Positions 44,019 to 52,266 of a stretch of DNA of 64,000 nt are shown here, in pieces. The first letter of the stretch is position 1. Each line of letters begins with the position of its first letter. A model generated the notes under the pieces. The model was not told the origin of the DNA. It worked only from the letters and a program-made list of their open reading frames with translations, and did not search any database. This DNA is from WS-2 sp036507005 (GTDB lineage Bacteria; Eisenbacteria; RBG-16-71-46). Made by a program: the position numbers and the translations under genes. The stretch covers positions 74,098-138,097 of the forward strand of contig DASXQT010000007.1 of assembly GCA_036507005.1 (NCBI GenBank), in the 5' to 3' direction.

Positions 44019-44160
44019 CCGGCGGTGTCTTGCTCCGAGAGCGGCACGAGAGGGATATTCGGTGTGAAATCCCATCGTCCCCCCCGGCCGCCGATGGAGA
44101 GAATCGCCCCCCGGCTTCAGAATCCGCTGCGGTGCCGGCTGCCGGCTGCCGATCTCTGGC
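44017..44160 (+). promoter_or_regulatory. cobalamin-riboswitch-like leader of the TonB receptor gene
   Basis: The leader contains GGTGTC, then AGAGGGATATTCGGTGTGAA followed by ATCCC (from 44050), close to the conserved 'AGGGAA..CGGTG.GAA.TCC' core of cobalamin riboswitches. A possible closing stem is AGCCGGC (44017-44023) with GCCGGCT (44134-44140 or 44141-44147). The later CCCGCAACTGT and B12-box parts are poorly matched (GGCTTCAGAATCCGC). Placement before a TonB-dependent receptor and after CbiM/Q/O-like genes fits cobalt/cobalamin control. It is tentative. Confidence 0.4.
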
Positions 44161-44200
44161 CGTGGGCTCCCGCTATTCCCTTCAAGACGGAGAACCGAAA

Positions 44201-46630
44201 TTGGGCAAGCGGCTCGAGGCGTGCGGATTCCTGCTGGCGGTGCTGGTTGGTCTCACCCCTCGCGCCGCCGTCGCTCAGACGGCGGAAGCCCCACCCGCGG
44301 CCGCCCGGCCCACGGGCACGGTGCGCGGCCGGGTGCTCGACTCCCAGTCGCGCGAGCCGATCGGCCTGGCCGAGGTGGTCGTGGTGCGCACCGGGCCACG
44401 CGCCTTCAGCGAGGACGACGGGCGCTTCGTGCTGGAGCACATCCCCGCCGGCGCCTGCACGCTCAGCGTCACGCGCCTGGGCTACGCGCCGCTGCGCCGC
44501 GAGCTGACGGTCGCGGAAGGCCAGGAGACCGCGCTCGAATTGCAGCTCACGCGCAACGCGGTGCGGCTCGAGGAGATCACCGTGACCCCGGGCAGCTTCT
44601 CGTTCATGGGCCAGGGCACCGGGGTGCGCCAGACCATGTCGCGCGAGGACGTCCAGGCGGTGCCGCAGATCGGCGACGACATCTTCCGCGCGGTGAACCG
44701 CCTCCCGGGCCTGGCGTCCAACGACTACGCCGCGCACTTCGGCATCCGCGGCGGCCGGCACGACGAGACCCTGATCCTGCTCGACGGCCTCGAGCTCTAC
44801 GAGCCCTACCATCTCAAGGACTTCAACGAGGGCGCGATCAGCATCATCGACGCCGAGACCATCGACGGCGTCCAGCTCATGACCGGCGGGTTCCCGGCGC
44901 GCTACGGCAACAAGCGCAGCGGCGTGTTCGACATCACCTCGCGCACGCCGGAGAGCGAGCACACCCGGCTCGACCTGGGCACGAGCTTCATGAACACGCG
45001 CGGCATGGGAAGCGGCTCGTTCGCGGGGGACAAGGGCTCGTGGCTCGGGTTCGGCCGCGTCGGCTACATGGGCCCGGTGTTCCAGTTCATCGATCAGGCC
45101 GACCTGCCCAAGCCCGACTACGCGGACGGGTTCGGCAAGCTGAGCTACCGGCTCTCGCCCCGCAACGAGCTCGCGCTCGAGATCCTGCACGGCGGCGACC
45201 GCTACGTCTACGACATCGCCGCCACCACCGGCTTCCTCGACACCATCAACACCCGCGAGGTCGCGAGCACTCATTACAACAACAGTTACGTGTGGACCAC
45301 GCTCAAGTCCACGCTCAGCCCGCGCACCACGGTGCGCACCCTGCTCTCGGGCGGGCTCGTCAAGCACGAGCGCGAGGGCTCGGAGCGCGACGTGCGCAAG
45401 CCGGCGCCCTTCTACCACCTGAAGAACGATCGCACCTTCACCACGGTCGGGCTGGTTCAGGACTGGACCCACGGCTTCTCCGACCGCAACCTGCTCGGCG
45501 TGGGGGTCGACTTCCGGGCGCAGCACAACGAAGACTCCTACGAGACCAACGTGTATCAGGATCCCGACGATCCCGAGGCGCCGGATCCCGGCGAATTCCC
45601 GATCAACACCAAGTCGCACATCGAGAAGTCCGGCTCGCGGCTCGCTGCGTACCTCTCCGATCGCTGGCGGGTGGTGACGCCGCTGGTGCTCGAGGTCGGG
45701 GTGCGCTACGACCACGCCACCTGGACCGGCGACGACGACGTGAGCCCGCGCGCGAGCGCCGCCTTCGATCTGGGCCGCGGCATGACCGCGCGCGTGGGCT
45801 GGGGGCACTACCGGCAGATGCAGGGCATCGACGACGTGGCGTCGCTCAACAACTCCACGACCTACTACCCCTCCGAGCTGTCCGAGCAGTGGACCGCCGC
45901 CTGGGACCGGGTGGGGGCCAAGGGCTCGCTGATCCGGATCGAGGCCTACTGGAAGCGCGGCTCGAACCTCAGGCCCGTGTTCCGCAACTGGAAGGGCGCG
46001 GTCGACGCGTTCCCCGAGCCCAACGAGGACCGCATCGAGGTGTTCCCGGACCGCAACACCGCCCGCGGCGTCGAGGTCTACTTCGACCGGCCGATCGGCG
46101 AGCACCTCACCGCGCGCGCCAGCTACTCGTACTCGATCGCCGACGAGGACGTGAAGCAGATCGTGAACGTGAACAGCCCCAAGGAGCTGCTCACGTTCGA
46201 CAAGTCCCACCCCAATCCGCAGGACCAGCGCAACGCCGCCAACGCCGATCTCACCTGGCGGGTGCGCCGCTGGACGCTCAACGGCTCGTTCGCCTACCAC
46301 AGCGGCTGGCCGTCCACGCTCGAGCACTTCGTGCCGGTTCTCAACGACCTCGGCCAACCTGACGTCGCGATCCGGCCCGAGAAGATCTACGGCGACCGGC
46401 TGCCGGACTACCTCCGGCTCGACGCGCGCCTCACGCGCAAGTGGCTGACCGGCTGGGGCGACTTCGGCGCCTCGCTCGAGGTGATCAACGTCACCAACAA
46501 CGCGAACGTCTTCGGCTACGACTACTTCCGCTTCAGCGACAACGGCGGGCCGATCCGGCTCGAGCGCGGCGACGAGACCTGGTTCTCGATCTTCCCCTCG
46601 CTCGGAGTCACCTGGAGCAAGAGCTTCTAG
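44201..46630 (+). CDS. TonB-dependent outer-membrane receptor with N-terminal carboxypeptidase-like domain
   Basis: The 809-residue product has a signal peptide ending at AAVAQ. A carboxypeptidase-D regulatory-like domain follows (GTVRGRVLDSQSREPIGLAE...EDDGRFVLEHIPAG, residues about 38-120), then the plug (VNRLPGLASNDYAAHFGIRGGRHDETLILLDG is its centre) and the beta-barrel ending PSLGVTWSKSF. The start is TTG at 44201 with GGAG eight bases before; there is no better codon before the signal peptide. Substrate unknown; the riboswitch-like leader would suggest cobalamin or cobalt chelates. Confidence 0.88.
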   Translation: MGKRLEACGFLLAVLVGLTPRAAVAQTAEAPPAAARPTGTVRGRVLDSQSREPIGLAEVVVVRTGPRAFSEDDGRFVLEHIPAGACTLSVTRLGYAPLRRELTVAEGQETALELQLTRNAVRLEEITVTPGSFSFMGQGTGVRQTMSREDVQAVPQIGDDIFRAVNRLPGLASNDYAAHFGIRGGRHDETLILLDGLELYEPYHLKDFNEGAISIIDAETIDGVQLMTGGFPARYGNKRSGVFDITSRTPESEHTRLDLGTSFMNTRGMGSGSFAGDKGSWLGFGRVGYMGPVFQFIDQADLPKPDYADGFGKLSYRLSPRNELALEILHGGDRYVYDIAATTGFLDTINTREVASTHYNNSYVWTTLKSTLSPRTTVRTLLSGGLVKHEREGSERDVRKPAPFYHLKNDRTFTTVGLVQDWTHGFSDRNLLGVGVDFRAQHNEDSYETNVYQDPDDPEAPDPGEFPINTKSHIEKSGSRLAAYLSDRWRVVTPLVLEVGVRYDHATWTGDDDVSPRASAAFDLGRGMTARVGWGHYRQMQGIDDVASLNNSTTYYPSELSEQWTAAWDRVGAKGSLIRIEAYWKRGSNLRPVFRNWKGAVDAFPEPNEDRIEVFPDRNTARGVEVYFDRPIGEHLTARASYSYSIADEDVKQIVNVNSPKELLTFDKSHPNPQDQRNAANADLTWRVRRWTLNGSFAYHSGWPSTLEHFVPVLNDLGQPDVAIRPEKIYGDRLPDYLRLDARLTRKWLTGWGDFGASLEVINVTNNANVFGYDYFRFSDNGGPIRLERGDETWFSIFPSLGVTWSKSF

Positions 46631-46785
46631 CCCCGACTCGCCCCGCTCCACGCCGCCTCCGAAAGGGACCCCCGGCAGTCCGCGGAACGATGTAGACTCC
46701 GCCCGGTCCGGTTGCTGTCGTCCGACGCCTCGTCGGATTCGTCCCAGGTCCCCAGCCGGTGCACCGGCGCAAGCGGAGGTGTTCC

Positions 46786-47517
46786 ATGAAGCCGACTCTC
46801 GCGGTTTCCATCGCGCTCCTGTTCCTCGTCCCCCTCACCGCCTCGGCGCAGCGCACCTCCGTCTCCGGAGACTTTCCGATCTATGCGAACGGCGGGCTCC
46901 CCGATCTCACGCCGGATCCCAAGCGCTTCAACTCGCAGATGGAGATCGTCGACCGCCTGTTCGACGCGTCGAGCTGCGAGCTGATCGAGGGCTCGGTCGG
47001 TGGGACCGGTTACCGGCGGCTGCTCCGGTTCGACATCGTGCTGATCAACGCCGGCGGCGGCGACCTCGTGGTGGGCGACCCGACCGATCCCAACAACCCC
47101 TATCACAGCGTCTTCGAGTTCTCGCCCTGTCACCACCACTATCACATCACCGGTTTCTCGAACTACCAGCTCCTGAAGCTCGACCGCTCCGTGGCCGCCC
47201 AGGGCCACAAGCAGGCGTTCTGCCTCGAGGACCTGCTCAAGTACTCGAACGATTCGAAGAGCCACGGCTACACCTGCGCCAGCCAGGGCATCACCTCCGG
47301 CTGGGGCGACTGGTACTTCAAGCAGTTGAGCGGCCAGTGGATCGACATCACCGGCGTGCCCGAGGGCGATTACATCGTGCGCGCCGAGATCAACGCCGCC
47401 CACACGTTCTCCGAAGGTGAGAACCGCTACACCGACGTCGTCGAAGCGCAGATCCACGTGCCGGATCCGCGCAACAAGGTGACCTTCGACACGTCGGCGC
47501 TCGATTACAACCACTGA
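46786..47517 (+). CDS. lysyl oxidase-like secreted copper enzyme
   Basis: The 243-residue product has a signal peptide (ALLFLVPLTASAQ). It shows the lysyl-oxidase landmarks: LLINAGGGDLVVG-like INAGGGDLVVGDP, the copper-binding histidine cluster CHHHYHITGFSNYQLL, and FCLEDLL...CASQGITSGWGDWY, QWIDITGVPEGDYIVRAEIN. In animals the enzyme oxidises peptidyl lysine; bacterial members act on extracellular or cell-surface proteins but are little studied. GGAGG precedes the ATG. A TAGACT box (46693-46698) without a clear -35 lies upstream; a strong terminator follows. Confidence 0.85.
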   Translation: MKPTLAVSIALLFLVPLTASAQRTSVSGDFPIYANGGLPDLTPDPKRFNSQMEIVDRLFDASSCELIEGSVGGTGYRRLLRFDIVLINAGGGDLVVGDPTDPNNPYHSVFEFSPCHHHYHITGFSNYQLLKLDRSVAAQGHKQAFCLEDLLKYSNDSKSHGYTCASQGITSGWGDWYFKQLSGQWIDITGVPEGDYIVRAEINAAHTFSEGENRYTDVVEAQIHVPDPRNKVTFDTSALDYNH

Positions 47518-47549
47518 GGGGGTTGCGCGCGGCCGTTTCAGGAAGAGAA

Positions 47550-47587
47550 CGATCGCCCCGCTCGCGGCGCTGCGAGCGGGGCGATCG
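47550..47587. terminator. strong bidirectional hairpin after the lysyl oxidase gene
   Basis: CGATCGCCCCGCTCGC pairs perfectly with GCGAGCGGGGCGATCG around GGCGCT: a 16-bp stem and 6-nt loop. ATTTCGG follows on the plus strand. Confidence 0.75.
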
Positions 47588-47707
47588 ATTTCGGGGGAGT
47601 CGCGGGATCAGCCCGTGGTGGCCCCGTAGGTCAGAAGGACAGAGCAGAGGGCTTGGAGTTGACCCGGTTTCGTGGACACCTGACCATTGGGGTCGGAGGT
47701 TGCCACG

Positions 47708-48031
47708 ATGCCGAAGAAGCCCGCACCACCAGCACCGTACCCGCCTGAGTTCCGCCGCCGGCTGATCGAGCTCGTCCGCGCCGGGCAGACGCCCGAGGAA
47801 CTGGCCCGCAAGTTCGAGCCGAGCGCCCAGACGATCCGGAACTGGGTCCGGCAGGCCGATCTCGATGAAGGCAAGCGCACGGATGGGCTGACCAGCGAGG
47901 AGCGCGAGGAAGTCGTCCGTCTCCGCCGCGAAGTCCGCACGCTGCGGGAAGAGCGGGAGATCCTAAAAAAAGCAGCCGCCTGGTTCGCACAGGAGACGCA
48001 GTCGAGCCCGAACAAGCGTTCGGGTTCATGA
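47708..48031 (+). CDS. IS3-family transposase OrfA
   Basis: The 107-residue protein has an N-terminal helix-turn-helix (PPEFRRRLIELVRAGQTPEELARKF then PSAQTIRNWVRQAD) and a leucine-zipper-like C-terminus (LRREVRTLREEREILKKAAA). It binds the element ends and regulates transposition. The run of seven A residues at 47965-47971 reads CTA AAA AAA G in this frame, the usual -1 slippage site, and the -1 frame from there is open into orfB. Confidence 0.92.
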   Translation: MPKKPAPPAPYPPEFRRRLIELVRAGQTPEELARKFEPSAQTIRNWVRQADLDEGKRTDGLTSEEREEVVRLRREVRTLREEREILKKAAAWFAQETQSSPNKRSGS

Positions 48032-48939
48032 GCGAGCACCGGGCCGTGCATTCGATTCGCGTCATGTGCCGCGTCCTGGGGGTCTCCGCCAGCGGGTACT
48101 ACGCGTGGGAAGCTCGCGAGCCGTCGACGCTAGCACGTGCGAACCAGCAACTGCTCGAGCGCATCCGCGCCATCCATGGGGAGTCGCGCGAGACCTACGG
48201 TTCGCCGCGGGTGCTGGCGGAACTGCGCGAGGGCGGCGAGCGAGTCGGCCACAACCGGGTCGCCCGGCTGATGCGGCAGGCGGCGATCCAGGGCGCGAGC
48301 CGGAGGAAGGGCTGCGGGACGACGCGCCGCGACCGGGATGCGCGGCCCGCGCCGGACCTGGTCGATCGCAAGTTCGAGGCGGACGCGCCCGATCGGTTGT
48401 GGGTCGCCGACATCACGTACATCCCGACCTGGACCGGGTTCCTGTTCCTGGCCGTGGTGCTGGATGTGTTCAGCCGCAGGATCGTCGGCGGGGCGATGGC
48501 GAACCACTTGCGGACCGAGCTGATCCTCGAAGCGTTGAACATGGCCCTGTGCCGTCGTCGACCGCAGGAGGTGATCCATCACTCGGATCAGGGCTGCCAG
48601 TACACCTCGATCGCGTTCGGCTCGCGCTGTCGCGAAGCCGGCGTGCGGCCGAGCATGGGTTCAATCGGCGATTGCTTCGACAACGCGATGTGCGAGTCGT
48701 TCTTCGCCACCCTCGAGTGCGAGCTGCTCGACCGGCATCGGTTCCCGAACCAGACCGCGGCGCGCATCGCCGTGTTCGACTTCATCGAGGGCTGGTACAA
48801 CACGCGGCGCCGCCATTCGTCGCTGGGCCAGATCTCGCCGATCAGGTTCGAAAAGAGACACGAAGTGAGCTTTGGGGCCGCGACGCCGAAAAACGGCCTC
48901 CAAGGATGCCCCAGGATCGACGATCATGCCTCGGCATGA
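48028..48939 (+). CDS. IS3-family transposase OrfB (DDE integrase catalytic domain)
   Basis: The 303-residue product has the HTH_21 segment (ARANQQLLERIRAIHGESRETYGSPRV) and an rve-type catalytic core. The first Asp is in VADITYIPTWTGFLFLAVVLD, the second in VIHHSDQGCQYTS, and the Glu in AMCESFFATLECELL, so the DDE triad is intact. ATGA overlaps the orfA stop. The active transposase is probably the OrfAB frameshift fusion, whose junction reads about 19 extra codons upstream of this ATG without a stop. Confidence 0.93.
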   Translation: MSEHRAVHSIRVMCRVLGVSASGYYAWEAREPSTLARANQQLLERIRAIHGESRETYGSPRVLAELREGGERVGHNRVARLMRQAAIQGASRRKGCGTTRRDRDARPAPDLVDRKFEADAPDRLWVADITYIPTWTGFLFLAVVLDVFSRRIVGGAMANHLRTELILEALNMALCRRRPQEVIHHSDQGCQYTSIAFGSRCREAGVRPSMGSIGDCFDNAMCESFFATLECELLDRHRFPNQTAARIAVFDFIEGWYNTRRRHSSLGQISPIRFEKRHEVSFGAATPKNGLQGCPRIDDHASA

Positions 48940-49091
48940 GTCGCAGGTCGGGGGCTGGCGAGGCGAAACCGCGCCCCGCGCGGCTCCCGATCAACCGCAG
49001 TCCTCACCCGTCCACCGAAACGGGGGAACTCCAGCCAAACACCGTCGCGAGGGAGCCCGCCAGTGAGGGAACCGAGGAAGACATCCCCGAG

Positions 49092-49220
49092 GTGAGACTG
49101 GAGTACGCTCTCGCGGCCGTCCTCCCCAATGCTACCGACGTTGAACTTGCGCGGTTGCTGCTGGCCCTCTTCGACGTGATTGACTCCGCCATCCACGAGG
49201 CCGCCCAGGTCACCGAGTGA
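49092..49220 (+). CDS. possible small protein (42 residues)
   Basis: A GTG-initiated frame encodes VRLEYALAAVLPNATDVELA and LLALFDVIDSAIHEAAQVTE, an amphipathic helical peptide with ordinary composition. It lies just outside the IS3 right end at the head of the island. The frame continues upstream into the IS, so this may instead be the 3' remainder of a gene interrupted by the insertion. The ribosome site is weak (GAGGAAG, 13 bases away). Confidence 0.35.
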   Translation: MRLEYALAAVLPNATDVELARLLLALFDVIDSAIHEAAQVTE

Positions 49221-49399
49221 CCCCGCGGCGCAGCCCCGCACCCTGACAGAGACCGCTGAACCCTAAGTTTCCGGGTCACCTCTGTGAAGGAAGTGGCCTA
49301 CAGGCCGCTACAGAGCGTCTGGGGGGCCTTCCTGAGGCCCCTCCGTCCACACCCCAAGAACACCCTGCCGGCCCAGCGCCGCGCCCCAAGGAGACCTCC

Positions 49400-49744
49400 A
49401 TGCCTGAAGACCTTTCCCCACGCCCCGAGGAGGGCTATGCCGCATGGATCGAGCGGGCTGATCCTGCCCTCGCGCGCCGTTCCGCCGAGATCGCCGACTT
49501 CGATACCTACTCAATCGGCTTCTCGAACGGAATGCTCGCCGCCCTCTGGGAGCTGCGTGACGTTCCTCCCGAGTTGTCGAAGAACGTCCTCACCGCGGTC
49601 ATCATCGCGTTGATGCGCCAGCGCAACTCACGCCGCTTCGTCACGCGACTCCTCGCCGAGTCCCGGTTTCGGCACGAGGTCGAGAAGGACGCCGCCGCCG
49701 AGGGTAGCGGACCACCCACGCAGCAGGGAGGAGAGCCAGCATGA
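49400..49744 (+). CDS. hypothetical protein, first gene of a two-gene island unit
   Basis: The 114-residue, mostly alpha-helical product has no recognised domain. Notable segments are PEEGYAAWIERADPALARRS, and MLAALWELRDVPPELSKNVLTAV followed by basic RQRNSRRFVTRLLAESR. AAGGAGA precedes the ATG at a good distance. The end overlaps the next ATG (ATGA), so translation is coupled. Codon third positions are less GC-biased than in chromosomal neighbours, as across the island. Confidence 0.65.
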   Translation: MPEDLSPRPEEGYAAWIERADPALARRSAEIADFDTYSIGFSNGMLAALWELRDVPPELSKNVLTAVIIALMRQRNSRRFVTRLLAESRFRHEVEKDAAAEGSGPPTQQGGEPA

Positions 49745-50034
49745 TCACGTTCCGAAACATCTTGAAGCAACTTGAGCCCGCTGACGTTCACGTCGTCGGG
49801 TTCAAGCCAGAGGGCAGCCCCATCGTCGGAGTGCCGCCGAAGGCTCCCGATCCCGATACGCTGAAGAAGCTCGCGAGGAAGTCGGCGGTCGTCCGACTGC
49901 GCAAGAGATACCCCGACCTGAGTGACCTCACCGACGTTCAGCTCCTCAACGGGGTCCACCGGCTCATGGTCGAGGACGGCCTCATGTCGCCCGACACCAC
50001 CGTGGATGACTTGGTCGGGTGGTTTGGTCGGTGA
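49741..50034 (+). CDS. hypothetical protein, second gene of the unit
   Basis: The 97-residue acidic/helical product has no recognised domain. A Pro-rich stretch (PEGSPIVGVPPKAPDPDT) links a short beta-like N-terminus (MITFRNILKQLEPADVHVVGF) to a helical C-terminus (LRKRYPDLSDLTDVQLLNGV). The GGAGG ribosome site lies within the preceding gene. Function unknown; the coupling argues that it works with its upstream partner. Confidence 0.65.
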   Translation: MITFRNILKQLEPADVHVVGFKPEGSPIVGVPPKAPDPDTLKKLARKSAVVRLRKRYPDLSDLTDVQLLNGVHRLMVEDGLMSPDTTVDDLVGWFGR

Positions 50035-50094
50035 GGGTGGGGAGAGCCGGCGACTAGGCCAGTACTTGGGCGTCCACGCGCGTTGTCACGACGC

Positions 50095-50124
50095 TTGACG
50101 ACGAGGCCAGGGGAAACGTAAGCT
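50095..50124 (+). promoter_or_regulatory. promoter of the 60-residue protein gene
   Basis: TTGACG (50095-50100), 18-bp spacer, TAAGCT (50119-50124), about 22 bp before the ATG. Confidence 0.6.
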
Positions 50125-50146
50125 GCTGCACGAGAGGGAGGGGTCC

Positions 50147-50329
50147 ATGCAGACGTTCAAGCCAGGAACACGCGTTGTCCACATCGAGACCGGTCTCAAG
50201 GGCGTCGTCCGTAAGCAGTTTATCGACGGCTACGTGTCCGTCGATCTCGAAGGTGATCGCCCGGCAGAACTCGCGGCTTCTCGCCTTTGCGAAGACCCTC
50301 GGGCGGCCGAAGAGCCGCGGAATCGCTAA
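50147..50329 (+). CDS. small SH3/KOW-like protein (60 residues)
   Basis: PGTRVVHIETGLKGVVRKQF then GYVSVDLEG form the pattern of a short beta-barrel (KOW/CarD-N or SH3-like), common in small RNA- or polymerase-binding proteins; this is a fold guess from one motif. It has its own promoter and GGGAGG ribosome site. The stop overlaps the stop of the convergent deaminase gene by a few bases. Confidence 0.6.
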   Translation: MQTFKPGTRVVHIETGLKGVVRKQFIDGYVSVDLEGDRPAELAASRLCEDPRAAEEPRNR

Positions 50330-52266
50330 GCTTCCTTCACGATTCCCTTCTCTCGCCCATAGGCAAGAGCCTCTTCTTTCATCCGGTCAAGTCTTTCAGT
50401 CCATGCCTTCACTCGCTCCCGGGCTGATTGCGCATGCGACGCTGGCACGACATCGTTGAACTGTTTGAAGACCGTCTTGCCGGCAGCTACCGCCGCTTGC
50501 CGCATCTCCTGCCTGCTTCGATTGTGATCCCTTGTCTCTGGGTACTCATACTCTTTCAGGAACACGACCAGCTTGATCCGAGCCTGAATGAGTAGCTTGG
50601 TGCAGCCCACGCACGGGTTGTGGGTCACGTAGCATTCCGAGTCCTCAACCGGGATTCCGTAGCGTGCTGCCGAGATGAGGGCGTTCTCTTCCGCGTGCAC
50701 ACAGATACATCGGTCGAGTTGTTCGCCCGTAGCAATCGTTAGATCACGGCAGCGCGGGCAACCTCCATCAAAGCAGTCGTCGAAGTCCTCAATCGTACCG
50801 TTGTAGCCAACAGCCCGTATCCGATCTCCGAGGAGAATGATGGCACCAACGCGCGATTTCATGCAGTTACTCCGCGAAGCGACCTCGACCGCTAGGCCCA
50901 TCTTGTACTCCTCGACGCTTGGTCGTGGTTCCTGCATACCGCTGATCTCCTGACTTGGTGCGGTTGGAGCGCGCACGGCCCGCCTCCGCATCCCCCTGAG
51001 TACCGCGAACGAGCCGATGTTCGCTCCAACCGCAATGGCGGTGAGGGGGATCGCGGCCCACCCGTTCTCGATCTGCGCCATCCGCCGGATGAAGAACCAA
51101 ACCGCTGCAACAGGATAGCCGACGAACAGGATTGAGCCCGAGAGCGTACCTGTCCAATCCGCGAACGCCGGTGCCCATGCGTGAGTCCGTAGAGCTTCCG
51201 GGAAGGCGCCGCGCGCGTGCAGAAGGTGGAACAATATGAGAACCGCGAGGCTGGCGAAGATGAGTGGGACGATCCAGACCGCAAGGCTGTTCTCCAGATA
51301 GAGACCGAGGATCGTTACATTGCCCCGTTCGCGAAGAGCCTCTGCGCGCTCCTGGAGAAAGCGCCGAGCCGCTGGAAGTTCCATCTCAGCGATCTCAAGG
51401 AGTACCGGCTTGATCCTGTCCACGGGTGCGAGGGCAGCAGCACCCACCGGGCGGACGACTAACTTCGAGTAATCGTTCCACCTTACGGAGGTGGGCCACT
51501 CCCTGTTGCTCAACCATGTCTGCCGCTGGAAGTATGGGATCATCCGCCAGGAGAGGGTGCGCACCGCAAGGAAGTAAGTGGAGTCAGGCGGCACTGCGAC
51601 AGTGAACGAGTCCTGCCAAACCGCCGGCACTGAGGGAATGTGCCGGTAAAGGGCCATCTCTTTCGCATTAACTTTGACATGGACTCGCTGTATTAGGAGC
51701 CACTTCCCGTCGGCATCCGATGGATCGAGAGAGAAGTCGATCGCCAGTAGTCTATTCGGTGGAGCGATGGAGTCGAGCTTCGGATAGGCCCTTGCGTACA
51801 GGGAGTCGAAGTTCGGGGCAGCCAGCCGACTGACTGATCGGACGGCTTCAAGGAACGCGATCAGCGATGGCATGCTGTGATCGGGGGCAAGCTTGATTCG
51901 TGCGCCGAAGGGAATGAGGTCACTGGAGACACTCGACTGACGCGCCTTGAACCTGTAATGGGTCCCTAAGCGTACCTCGTACGAAAGTGAGAGGGGACCC
52001 ATGGTGGGCGTCGCCATCGGATCGAGTTGGCGCAGGACTGAATCGACCTTTCCGACGCTTTCCCCGAACCTTCGTGCGAGATCGTCCGTGGACGTGTCGA
52101 TGGCGCACGGGTAGTAAGGAAGGCTGTCGAGCGCGGCGGCGGCACGAGCATACCTTTCCGCCCTGTTCGGGGACAGTCCGATCAGCCCGATAGTCGCAGT
52201 TGAGACCAGAAGCAGCACGCTGATCGACTGGATGGAACGAAGGGCGTCCTTCACGTCCTCGGTCAA
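50326..52266 (-). CDS. membrane protein fused to a dCMP/cytidine-deaminase-like domain
   Basis: The 646-residue product has one N-terminal transmembrane helix (about 15-31), a roughly 290-residue presumably extracytoplasmic domain of unknown fold, three further helices (about 327-349, 372-392, 403-424) and then a cytosolic deoxycytidylate-deaminase-like domain (about 444-646). The zinc site is HAEEN (His524, Glu526 as catalytic acid) and PCVGC (Cys552, Cys555), all intact. TTG at 52266 overlaps the stop of the upstream lipoprotein gene. An internal ATG (50937, residue 444) carries AGGAGAT seven bases upstream, so a free deaminase could also be made. A membrane-tethered dCMP deaminase is unusual; a nucleotide-depletion defence role is an inference. 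Confidence 0.85.
   Translation of the reverse strand: MTEDVKDALRSIQSISVLLLVSTATIGLIGLSPNRAERYARAAAALDSLPYYPCAIDTSTDDLARRFGESVGKVDSVLRQLDPMATPTMGPLSLSYEVRLGTHYRFKARQSSVSSDLIPFGARIKLAPDHSMPSLIAFLEAVRSVSRLAAPNFDSLYARAYPKLDSIAPPNRLLAIDFSLDPSDADGKWLLIQRVHVKVNAKEMALYRHIPSVPAVWQDSFTVAVPPDSTYFLAVRTLSWRMIPYFQRQTWLSNREWPTSVRWNDYSKLVVRPVGAAALAPVDRIKPVLLEIAEMELPAARRFLQERAEALRERGNVTILGLYLENSLAVWIVPLIFASLAVLILFHLLHARGAFPEALRTHAWAPAFADWTGTLSGSILFVGYPVAAVWFFIRRMAQIENGWAAIPLTAIAVGANIGSFAVLRGMRRRAVRAPTAPSQEISGMQEPRPSVEEYKMGLAVEVASRSNCMKSRVGAIILLGDRIRAVGYNGTIEDFDDCFDGGCPRCRDLTIATGEQLDRCICVHAEENALISAARYGIPVEDSECYVTHNPCVGCTKLLIQARIKLVVFLKEYEYPETRDHNRSRQEMRQAAVAAGKTVFKQFNDVVPASHAQSARERVKAWTERLDRMKEEALAYGREKGIVKEA

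Larger units (their letters stand above)
47654..49033 (+). mobile_element. IS3-family insertion sequence, apparently complete (about 1380 bp)
   Basis: The left end starts TGGAGTTGACCCGGTTTCG followed by TGGACAC; the right end, read in complement, is TGGAGTTCCCCCGTTTCGG then TGGACG. These are imperfect terminal inverted repeats with TG...CA termini. Between them lie two overlapping reading frames, orfA and orfB, joined by an A7 slippery site. Bases flanking the ends are GCT and GCC, so a perfect 3-bp target duplication is not seen. It marks the left edge of the accessory island. Confidence 0.85.
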
